A stretch of DNA of 15,940 nt. It comes from CAZDYP01 sp964509505. Lineage in GTDB: Bacteria; Chloroflexota; Anaerolineae; JACRMK01. The first letter of the stretch is position 1; every line of letters starts with the position of its first letter. The DNA lies in contig CAZDYP010000135.1 in the NCBI GenBank assembly GCA_964509505.1, forward strand, positions 1 through 15,940. The letters are read 5' to 3'. The notes under the pieces were generated by a model. The model was not told the DNA's origin. It saw only the letters and a program-made list of their open reading frames with translations, and made no database searches. Both the position numbers and the translations under genes were made by a program. This document shows, piece after piece, positions 1 to 6,989 of the stretch.

Positions 1-9
1 ACTCTCGCG

Positions 10-15
10 TATAAT
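10..15 (+). promoter_or_regulatory. Probable -10 box of the arginase promoter
   Basis: A perfect TATAAT lies 45 bases upstream of the arginase ATG. The matching -35 element would fall before the window begins, so the promoter cannot be checked in full. Transcription would start near base 22 and give a leader of about 40 bases. No Shine-Dalgarno sequence is visible in front of the ATG at 61. Confidence 0.5.
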
Positions 16-60
16 ACGCCCATTGCATTAGTGTTAGACTGACGGAAAAATTATCTACCT

Positions 61-1116
61 ATGTCCACACCCAAGAACCTCATCTTCAAAGACTTTGGCG
101 CGAGCTCATTGCTTACAATGTCGCGCACGGATCTGGCAGCGCCGCCGAGCGACCTGCCCTTGATAGATGTCACCAAACGCCAAGCGGCTTCGCCCTTGCC
201 CGCGCGGTTTCACGCGGTGCATCTCATCGGCGTCTGCATGGACTTGGGCGCCAATCGGCGTGGGGTGGACATGGGCCCCTCGGCGCTGCGCATTGCAGGC
301 TTGCAACATGCGATTGAAGCCTTGAACATCACCGTCGAAGATCGCGGCAACATTTCGATCGTCTTGCAAGAACTGGCTGAACCCGGCGACCCGCAACAAC
401 GGTATCTGACCGAAATCGCGCAATGCGCCCGCGACCTCGCGCATGAAACGCAGCGCTCGCTCGCCGACAGTGGTTTGCCCATCAGCATGGGCGGCGACCA
501 TTCGATTGCCTTGGGCAGCATCGCGGGCGTCTCCGCTTTTTTCCGTAGTCAAGGACACAAAGTCGGGCTCATCTGGCTCGACGCGCACGCCGACATGAAC
601 ACCGCCGAGACATCGCCGTCCGGCAACATTCATGGGATGCCGCTCGCGGTTTCGCTTGGTTTCGGCGCGCCGACGCTCACGCAACTCCTGAACTTCGCTC
701 CGAAGATCGCAGTGGAAAATTGCGCGCTAGTCGGGGTGCGCGATCTCGACCCCGGCGAAAAAGCGTTGATTCGCAGCATTGGCTTGCGGGTGTTCCCCAT
801 GCACGAAATTGATCGGCGCGGTATGGATGCCGTGATTGACGAAGCCATCGCCATTGCCTCGCGCAACACCATCGGCTTCCACGTCAGTTTCGATGCGGAC
901 TTCGTGGATCCAAGCGAAGCCGGCGGCGTCGGCACGCCCGTGCGCGGCGGCGCCACCTATCGCGAATCGCATCTCGTCATGGAAAAAATCGCCGAGACCC
1001 GTCGCCTCTTATCATTAGATGTCGTCGAGGTGAATCCTGTGATTGACACCCACAACCACACAGCCGAACTTGCAGTGGAATTGGTCGCATCGGCGTTGGG
1101 CAAAATCATCATCTAA
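61..1116 (+). CDS. rocF: Arginase (L-arginine amidinohydrolase)
   Basis: Predicted to hydrolyse L-arginine to L-ornithine and urea in the cytoplasm, using two manganese ions. All the metal-site motifs of the ureohydrolase fold are visible: GGDH (His147), DAHAD (Asp174, His176, Asp178) and SFDAD (Asp278, Asp280). Asn180, the SGN motif at 187-189 and HG at 191-192 match the substrate-binding loop of arginases proper rather than agmatinases, and the EVNP motif follows at 323-326. The protein is 351 residues against about 300 for the family. The recognisable fold begins near residue 51 (HLIGV, then MDLGANRRG), so about 50 N-terminal residues are extra. ATG 61 keeps the start downstream of the TATAAT box. 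An internal ATG at 118 is an alternative, and neither has a clear ribosome site. The gene is followed by a hairpin and appears monocistronic. Function is confident; the exact start is not. Confidence 0.93.
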   Translation: MSTPKNLIFKDFGASSLLTMSRTDLAAPPSDLPLIDVTKRQAASPLPARFHAVHLIGVCMDLGANRRGVDMGPSALRIAGLQHAIEALNITVEDRGNISIVLQELAEPGDPQQRYLTEIAQCARDLAHETQRSLADSGLPISMGGDHSIALGSIAGVSAFFRSQGHKVGLIWLDAHADMNTAETSPSGNIHGMPLAVSLGFGAPTLTQLLNFAPKIAVENCALVGVRDLDPGEKALIRSIGLRVFPMHEIDRRGMDAVIDEAIAIASRNTIGFHVSFDADFVDPSEAGGVGTPVRGGATYRESHLVMEKIAETRRLLSLDVVEVNPVIDTHNHTAELAVELVASALGKIII

Positions 1117-1121
1117 CCTGT

Positions 1122-1170
1122 GTTCAAGGCTCAAGGTTCAAAGATTCAGATTGAACCTTGCATCTTGAAC
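1122..1170. repeat. Palindromic heptad-type repeat (TTCAAGG family)
   Basis: Two 20-base arms (1122-1141 and 1151-1170) are reverse complements at 17 of 20 positions, around a 9-base loop. The arms are built from degenerate TTCAAGG-like units, the same words that fill the next intergenic gap. The hairpin starts 6 bases after the arginase stop and ends just before the ribosome site of the next gene. It could work as an attenuator or processing site. There is no T-run for a classical terminator. Confidence 0.7.
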
Positions 1171-1177
1171 TTTCTTT

Positions 1178-1183
1178 GAGGAG
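1178..1183 (+). promoter_or_regulatory. Ribosome binding site of the PH-domain gene
   Basis: GAGGAG ends two bases before ATG 1186 and directly follows the palindromic repeat. It supports ATG 1186 as the start. The spacing is short. Confidence 0.55.
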
Positions 1184-1185
1184 TT

Positions 1186-1839
1186 ATGGATTACGTCGAA
1201 AAACTTCTAGCCAACAACGAACAAATCGCCTTCATGACACGCAAGCATCTCGTCGTCTTCGCCAGCGCGTTGCTGGCCGACTTCATCATCAGCGCCATCA
1301 TCGTCATGGTGGCGCTGCTTGGCGCTGCCTTGACCGCGCCGATTGGCGGCATTGGCATCTTTTTAGCGGCCTTCGTCGTCTTTCCCACAGGGCATCTCAT
1401 CGTCACCCTGGTCAAATGGTCAAGCGAGCAATACATCATCACCAATCGCCGCGTCATCAAAGTCGAAGGATTCATCAACAAGCACGTCTTCGACTCGTCG
1501 CTAGAGAAGGTCAATGATGTCGTGCTGAACCAAGACCTTTTGGGGCGGATGCTCAACTATGGCAACATCGAAATTTTGACGGGCAGCGACATCGGCGCGA
1601 ACAAATTCACGCGCATCGCCAACCCCGTCGAGTTCAAGCGTGAGATGCTCAATCAAAAAGAAGCGATGGGCGTGTTGAACGACGTGAACGCGAAAGAGCA
1701 ACGCATCTTAGAAAGTCCGCCGCCTTCACAGGGTGACATTCCCGAACTCATTGCTGAACTCGACGAGCTCCGCAAAAAGGGCATCATCAGCCAGCAAGAA
1801 TTTGAAACCAAGAAAGCGGAATTATTGAAGCGGCTATAG
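1186..1839 (+). CDS. Membrane PH-domain (bPH2-like) protein with C-terminal SHOCT segment
   Basis: A 217-residue protein of unknown specific role. Residues about 22-45 and 50-73 are two hydrophobic membrane helices joined by a short glycine-rich turn. The next part, roughly 80-155, begins with YIITNRRVI and continues with SLEKVNDV and the glycine-containing strand YGNIEI. This is the usual layout of bacterial PH domains that follow two transmembrane helices (YdbT/bPH_2 type). A proline-rich linker at about 177-185 leads to a C-terminal SHOCT-like helix pair (187-217, with ELRKKGIISQQEFE), a short oligomerisation module found at protein ends. The start ATG is supported by GAGGAG. Palindromic repeats flank the gene on both sides, so it is probably transcribed on its own or coupled weakly to its neighbours. 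The domain assignment is fairly secure, but no cellular function can be named. Confidence 0.82.
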   Translation: MDYVEKLLANNEQIAFMTRKHLVVFASALLADFIISAIIVMVALLGAALTAPIGGIGIFLAAFVVFPTGHLIVTLVKWSSEQYIITNRRVIKVEGFINKHVFDSSLEKVNDVVLNQDLLGRMLNYGNIEILTGSDIGANKFTRIANPVEFKREMLNQKEAMGVLNDVNAKEQRILESPPPSQGDIPELIAELDELRKKGIISQQEFETKKAELLKRL

Positions 1840-1842
1840 CAA

Positions 1843-1920
1843 GTTCAAGGTTCAAGGTTCAACGGGAAATAGCGAACCTTGAACTTGAACTTTGAATCTT
1901 GAACTTTGAACCTTGAACCC
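1843..1920. repeat. Heptad repeat array with a strong hairpin
   Basis: Bases 1843-1860 pair with 1874-1890: 17 base pairs with one bulged base, of which 1850-1860/1874-1884 is a perfect 11-bp stem, around a 13-base loop. After the hairpin, the right-hand words continue as degenerate direct units of the TTGAACC, TTGAACT and TTGAATC type up to 1920, immediately before the start of the HD-GYP gene. The repeat therefore fills nearly the whole intergenic gap. It leaves no room for a normal ribosome site in front of the next gene and also creates a TTG codon at 1913 in frame with it. Confidence 0.75.
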
Positions 1921-1921
1921 T

Positions 1922-4285
1922 ATGCAAAACTCGGCGCACATCCTCGTCGTCAACGACAACCCTGATACGCGACGCAGCCTATCAGCGTTGATGAAGTATG
2001 CGGGCTACGAGGTCACGACGGCAGAAACAGGCGGCGAGTGTTTAAGCCTGCTCGAAACGCTGAAACCTGATTTGATTTTGCTGGATGTAATCATGCCCGA
2101 CCTCAACGGCATCGAGGTCTGTCAACGCATCAAAACCCATCCCCGCTGGGCGGACATTTACGTTTTGATGTTGTCGGGCTTGCAAACGGCATCAGAGCAA
2201 CAAGTCGCAGGCCTGGCAGCGGGCGCAGAAGAATACATTACGTTGCCCATTCCCCCCACCGAGCTGATCGCGCGCGTGCAAACCCTGCTGCGCATCAAAC
2301 ACAAAGAACAAACGCTGCGTTACGCTGAAACGCGGTTCCGCCTCCTGCTCGAGCACAGCACCGACGCTGTCGCACTGCTCACCTCGGAGGGCAAATTATT
2401 GTACGCCAATCCAGCCGCCTCCCACATCACTGGCTACCCGCCTTACAAACTCACCACCCTTGACGTGTTCGACATCGTGCATCCTGAAGATGCCGAGCGG
2501 CTGCGCGACGAGTTCATGAAACTGTTACACCAACCAGGTCACACCCTACGCAAAGAACTTCGCTATCGCCACCACAACGGCGAATGGCGCTGGCTCGACA
2601 GCATCGGCACCAACTTGCTGGATCAACCAGGCGTCAACGCCATCGTCGTCAATTATCGTGACATCACAGCGCGCAAGCACGAAGAAGAAGCGCGCCAACA
2701 ACGCGAACGCGAACTCGCCGTCATCAGTTTGGTCAGCGCCGCCTTGCGCGCAGCCACGACCCGCGCCGAGATACTGCCCATTGTGTTAAGCGAATTGAGC
2801 GAGTTGCTCAAAGCCGACAGCACCGCCCTAGTCTTGCGTGAGTCTGCTACCGACACGCTTGCCTTTGAAACCGCTACGGGTGTCTGGGCTAGTTTGACCG
2901 GTACGCCTGTCTTACCTGAAGCAAGTTTGAGTGGACAGATCATCAGCACAGGAAAACATTTCATCAGCAATCATGCGCGCACGGAGCAATTTCGTTCACG
3001 CCCTATCATGCTCGGTAAACTGGACGCCGTGCTGGGCATGCCGCTCAACGTACAAGGCCAAGTCATTGGCGTCGCTTGGGTAGGGCGCAATCAAGCCTTT
3101 ACCGAATCGGAAGTGCGTTTAATGAGCGCGATTGCCGACATCGCCGCCATTGCCATCCAACGCACGACGCTACACGAACAATCGAAGCGCCACGCCGAAC
3201 AAGTCTCTGCCGTAAGCGATATTGGGCGCACGCTCGCCGAAACGCTTGACCTGACAGAAATTTATGCGCGCCTTACGCAATCCATTCATGACCTATTGCC
3301 TGACATCACCGCCATCTATCTTTCGTTGTATGACGCCAAGCGCGAGCAGTTGCGTTGCGTCTATGGTGAGCAACACAAACAGCGCATTAACGAAAATGAA
3401 TTGCCCACCATCTCGACCGATAGCGAATCGCAAGCCCGCCAAAGCACCGTGATTCATGGGCGCGAACCGCTGATTATCGGCAAACGCGAGACGCCCGAGA
3501 CGCGTCGGACGCGCCCGCCAACCTTTACGGGGCCCTTGGTGCAATCGTCCCTCTATGTGCCAATGCTCGCGCACGGCGAAGTGCTGGGCGTACTCCAAGC
3601 ACAAAGCGCCGTACCGGACCGCTTCACACCAACCGATGCGGGCTTGCTCATGGTCGTCGCCAACACCGCCGCGATTGCCATTCAAAATGCGCGCCTGTTC
3701 AATGACTTGCAGCGCTCTAACAACGAGCTGGCGCAAGCGTATGACGCCACCATTGCAGGTTGGTCACACGCGCTCGACATGCGCGACCAAGAAACTGAGG
3801 GACACAGTCAGCGTGTCACCGACCTCACGTTGAAACTTGCGCAGCGTATTGGGTTAAGCGGCAACGAGCTCATCCCAATTCGACGCGGCGCACTGTTACA
3901 TGACATCGGCAAAATGGCTATCCCGGATGGCGTCTTATTGAAGCCCGGCAAATTGAATGATGAAGAATGGGCCATCATGCGCCAGCACCCCTTCTATGCT
4001 TATGCTTTTCTCCAACCAATTGCGTTTCTGAAACCCGCGCTTGATATTCCCTATTGCCATCACGAAAAATGGGACGGCACAGGCTATCCGCGCGGACTGG
4101 CAGGCGAACAAATCCCGCTCGCCGCGCGTCTGTTTTCGGTGGTGGACGTGTGGGACGCGCTCACCTCTGATCGCCCTTATCGCCTGAAATGGCCAACCGA
4201 CAAGGCCCTCGAATACATTCAATCCTTAGCAGGGACCCATTTTGATCCTCAGGTAGTCGAAGTCTTTTTAGAAATGATGAAGTAG
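1922..4285 (+). CDS. Soluble REC-PAS-GAF-GAF-HD-GYP protein, predicted cyclic di-GMP phosphodiesterase
   Basis: Domains in order: receiver (about 5-120), PAS (about 137-250), GAF (264-410), GAF (428-590) and HD-GYP (600-787). There is no signal peptide or membrane helix, so it should be cytoplasmic. The HD-GYP part has HDIGK (His660, Asp661) and HHEKWDGTGYP (His713, His714, Asp718 to Pro723). These residues are typical of active phosphodiesterases that open cyclic di-GMP to pGpG or GMP. The receiver keeps the phospho-accepting Asp55 in LLDVIMP, but the acidic pair reads Asn-Asp and the conserved lysine position is Leu108, so its phosphorylation switch may be unusual. I chose ATG 1922. A TTG at 1913 would add three residues but lies inside the heptad repeat, and neither start has a Shine-Dalgarno. 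It is the first gene of a three-gene signalling unit, and its HD-GYP domain closely resembles that of the next gene. Confidence 0.9.
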   Translation: MQNSAHILVVNDNPDTRRSLSALMKYAGYEVTTAETGGECLSLLETLKPDLILLDVIMPDLNGIEVCQRIKTHPRWADIYVLMLSGLQTASEQQVAGLAAGAEEYITLPIPPTELIARVQTLLRIKHKEQTLRYAETRFRLLLEHSTDAVALLTSEGKLLYANPAASHITGYPPYKLTTLDVFDIVHPEDAERLRDEFMKLLHQPGHTLRKELRYRHHNGEWRWLDSIGTNLLDQPGVNAIVVNYRDITARKHEEEARQQRERELAVISLVSAALRAATTRAEILPIVLSELSELLKADSTALVLRESATDTLAFETATGVWASLTGTPVLPEASLSGQIISTGKHFISNHARTEQFRSRPIMLGKLDAVLGMPLNVQGQVIGVAWVGRNQAFTESEVRLMSAIADIAAIAIQRTTLHEQSKRHAEQVSAVSDIGRTLAETLDLTEIYARLTQSIHDLLPDITAIYLSLYDAKREQLRCVYGEQHKQRINENELPTISTDSESQARQSTVIHGREPLIIGKRETPETRRTRPPTFTGPLVQSSLYVPMLAHGEVLGVLQAQSAVPDRFTPTDAGLLMVVANTAAIAIQNARLFNDLQRSNNELAQAYDATIAGWSHALDMRDQETEGHSQRVTDLTLKLAQRIGLSGNELIPIRRGALLHDIGKMAIPDGVLLKPGKLNDEEWAIMRQHPFYAYAFLQPIAFLKPALDIPYCHHEKWDGTGYPRGLAGEQIPLAARLFSVVDVWDALTSDRPYRLKWPTDKALEYIQSLAGTHFDPQVVEVFLEMMK

Positions 4286-4310
4286 AGACGTTCGGTTAGA
4301 CTGTCTCTAC
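4282..4310. repeat. Short palindrome GTAGAGAC/GTCTCTAC over a stop codon
   Basis: A perfect 8-bp inverted repeat (4282-4289 and 4303-4310) around a 13-base loop. The left arm includes the TAG stop of the upstream HD-GYP gene, and the right arm ends 9 bases before the next ATG. There is no T-run, so it is more likely a processing or stability hairpin, or a member of a dispersed palindrome family, than a terminator. It could tune expression between the first and second genes of the operon. Confidence 0.6.
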
Positions 4311-4319
4311 GCGAACATT

Positions 4320-6989
4320 ATGAATTCTCCAACTCTCATCACGAAAACCCCTTCGCCTAAACGCTCGCTCTCGTATGGCTACACGGCGACGCTGATCGTG
4401 TTGCTCTTGCTGATCCTCGGTTCTGGCGGGATCCATTATTGGTTGACACAAGCGCAAGCAGCCTATGCCACTCGCAGCGCGTTCAACAGCCGTCAGCTGG
4501 CGGCGACACAAACCGTCGCCCTGTTAGCTACGCGGTGGGCAAACAGCTCTAACTCTACCGAACGCCTGGCGTTACGTCAGAGTCTGCAAGAACACGTGAC
4601 GTTGCTGGAACAAACGCACAACGATTTGCTCAACGGCAATCCCGCGCTAGGGTTACCCGCTGCGGGCGCACAGTCAGCCGCCTTGGAAGCGCTCTATCGC
4701 ACCGAGCCAGTCCAGTTAGATAAACGCACGCGTGATTACATTGGTAAAGCCAAATCACTATTGCTCGCATCAAACGATGCCCTTTCGCCCGCGCAACCCG
4801 AGCTCGCCGAACTTGTGAATAGCGCCGCTGCGCTGCCCTCCGCGTTGGAGCTTGCGCTCAATCACGCCGTGGTCGCAGAGCAAACCCTTGCCATGCAGCT
4901 CCGCAATTACAGCTTCATCGAATGGGGTTTCACCCTCAGCCTGTTGCTCGCCGTCACTCTGCTCATCTTTCGCCCCTTGGTGAAGCGCAGCGAAGAGCTC
5001 ATGCGCCAAAAGACCCATCTTCAGAATCAATTGGACAACGTCTTTAATACCGTAGGCGAAGCCATCGTCACCATGGATATTGATAGTCAAATTGTGCGCG
5101 TCAACCAAGAGGTCGAGCTGATTTGGAACTATACCGCCCATGAGCTCGTCGGGCAGCGCATTCAAATACTCTTCTCGCCGCGCTACCGCGATTCGCGTTA
5201 TGACGCCAGCGATATTCGCGTCGTTGGGCGTCGCACCGAGCTCGAAGGCATGAAGCGCGATGGCACCATCTTTCCGCTTGAAATCCATGTGACCAAAACT
5301 TCAGCCGATGGCAAGGTGCTGTTCACGGGCGCCATGCGTGACATCAGCGAACGCAAGCGCACCGAAGCGAAAATCCAATATCAACTCGAAACCATTCAAG
5401 CGCTATACACCAGCGCGCAAAAATTGGCAGCGAGTCTGGACACGGCGAGCCTTGCCGCCGACATCACCCGCACTTGCGTCGAGCTCTTCGGCGCGCGCAT
5501 GGCGTGGTTGGGGCGCGCCGAAGACGATGGCACGGTGCGCCTACTTGACCAATGCCCCGCCAGCGCGCGGCTGCCCCAACAAATCACCGCGCATTGGGAT
5601 GCGCCCAGCGATGCAGATAACGCCGACCCAATTGGACGCGCCATTCGCAGTGGGCAACCCATTGTGGACGCCGAGCTGAATCATGCTGCCGATAGCTATC
5701 CCTGGCGCAAAGCCGCGTTCCTGGCGGGATTCCGCTCAATGGCAGCGGTGCCGCTCATCAGCCGCGACAGACCTTTTGGCGCGTTAACCTTGTATCACGA
5801 ACAAGCCCATTTCTTCCCGCCTGAGCGCATCGAGTTCTTCCAACACTACGCCCACCAGGCGGCCGCTGCGCTCGAAAATGCGCGCCTCTTTGCCGCCGAT
5901 CATCGTCGCCTTGAGCGTATGCAAGCGTTGCGCGCGGTGGACGCAGCCATTCGCGCCAGCCTTGATTTGAGCGTAACCTTGAACATCGTGCTCGATCAGG
6001 TCATCACTCATTTGAAAGTAGATGCAGCGGTAGTGCTGCTGTTCGACCCGCAAATGCAAATGCTCTCACACGCGTCGAATCGCGGCTTCATCTACAACAC
6101 AATCACCCGCTCGCGTCTGCGGCTGGGGCGCGGGCACGCGGGAACAGCCGCGTTGGAACGCCGTCTCATCAGCGTCCCCAATCTCAACGATACGCCCGAC
6201 GATCCAACCCGCACCCCGTTGTATGCAGGCGAAAATTTCATCGCGTACGTCGCGGTGCCGCTCATCGCCAAAGGCAACGTCAAAGGCGTGTTGGAAATTT
6301 TCCAACGCGCCGTCCTGAAGACCGATTCCGAATGGCAAGAATTTCTCGAAGCCTTGGCAGCGCAAACGGCCATCGCCATTGACAATGCAACCCTCTTCGC
6401 CGAGTTGCAACACTCCAACGACGAACTCAAACTCGCGTACGATAGCACGCTCGAAGGGTGGTCACGCGCCGTAGATTTGCGCGATCAAGACACCGAAGCC
6501 CATACGCGGCGCGTCACCGATATGGCTGTGCAACTCGCGCACCTCATCGGCTTGAGCAACGAGGAAATCGTGCATATCCAACGCGGCGCGTTGTTGCACG
6601 ATATCGGCAAGATGGGCATTCCCGATAATATCTTGCTGAAACCGAGCAAATTGACCGACGAAGAGTATGAGATCATGAAACGTCATCCACAATATGCCTT
6701 CGACATGCTTTACCCCATTGCGTTTTTGCGCCCTGCTTTGGATATTCCCTATTGTCACCACGAGAAGTGGGACGGCACGGGTTATCCGCGTGGGCTCAAA
6801 GGCGAACAGATTCCGCTCGCCGCGCGTATCTTCGCCGTGGTGGATGTGTGGGACGCGCTCGCCTTTGATCGCCCCTACCGTCGCGCCTGGCCCCTTGAAA
6901 AGGTGATGGAACACATCCAAAGCCAAGCAGGCACACACTTCGACTCACGCGTCGTAAACATCTTTATCCGCTTATTGCGGGGAGAATGA
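4320..6989 (+). CDS. Membrane-anchored PAS-GAF-GAF-HD-GYP sensor, predicted cyclic di-GMP phosphodiesterase
   Basis: An 889-residue transmembrane sensor. Helix 1 (about 20-42) and helix 2 (about 199-217) enclose an extracytoplasmic, mainly helical region of about 155 residues that I cannot assign. It is followed by a linker helix, PAS (234-348, ending in the MRDISERKR signature), GAF (365-520), GAF (537-697) and HD-GYP (700-889). The catalytic motifs are intact: HDIGK (His760, Asp761) and HHEKWDGTGYP (His813, His814, Asp818 to Pro823). Hydrolysis of cyclic di-GMP is therefore predicted. The C-terminal third closely matches the preceding gene product, suggesting tandem duplication with replacement of the input end: receiver and PAS in one, a membrane sensor in the other. 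In the segment after WDAL, this copy has AFDRPYR where the other has TSDRPYR. The gene starts 34 bases after its neighbour, across a short palindrome, and its stop overlaps the start of the cyclase gene. Confidence 0.9.
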   Translation: MNSPTLITKTPSPKRSLSYGYTATLIVLLLLILGSGGIHYWLTQAQAAYATRSAFNSRQLAATQTVALLATRWANSSNSTERLALRQSLQEHVTLLEQTHNDLLNGNPALGLPAAGAQSAALEALYRTEPVQLDKRTRDYIGKAKSLLLASNDALSPAQPELAELVNSAAALPSALELALNHAVVAEQTLAMQLRNYSFIEWGFTLSLLLAVTLLIFRPLVKRSEELMRQKTHLQNQLDNVFNTVGEAIVTMDIDSQIVRVNQEVELIWNYTAHELVGQRIQILFSPRYRDSRYDASDIRVVGRRTELEGMKRDGTIFPLEIHVTKTSADGKVLFTGAMRDISERKRTEAKIQYQLETIQALYTSAQKLAASLDTASLAADITRTCVELFGARMAWLGRAEDDGTVRLLDQCPASARLPQQITAHWDAPSDADNADPIGRAIRSGQPIVDAELNHAADSYPWRKAAFLAGFRSMAAVPLISRDRPFGALTLYHEQAHFFPPERIEFFQHYAHQAAAALENARLFAADHRRLERMQALRAVDAAIRASLDLSVTLNIVLDQVITHLKVDAAVVLLFDPQMQMLSHASNRGFIYNTITRSRLRLGRGHAGTAALERRLISVPNLNDTPDDPTRTPLYAGENFIAYVAVPLIAKGNVKGVLEIFQRAVLKTDSEWQEFLEALAAQTAIAIDNATLFAELQHSNDELKLAYDSTLEGWSRAVDLRDQDTEAHTRRVTDMAVQLAHLIGLSNEEIVHIQRGALLHDIGKMGIPDNILLKPSKLTDEEYEIMKRHPQYAFDMLYPIAFLRPALDIPYCHHEKWDGTGYPRGLKGEQIPLAARIFAVVDVWDALAFDRPYRRAWPLEKVMEHIQSQAGTHFDSRVVNIFIRLLRGE

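Noticed and set aside
106..684. 192-codon open frame on the - strand opposite the arginase gene
   Set aside because: It is antisense to a strongly conserved enzyme, rich in Arg and His, with no domain or ribosome site.
1117..1921. Repeats considered as a CRISPR array
   Set aside because: The units are seven bases and degenerate, with no constant repeat-spacer alternation and no cas genes.
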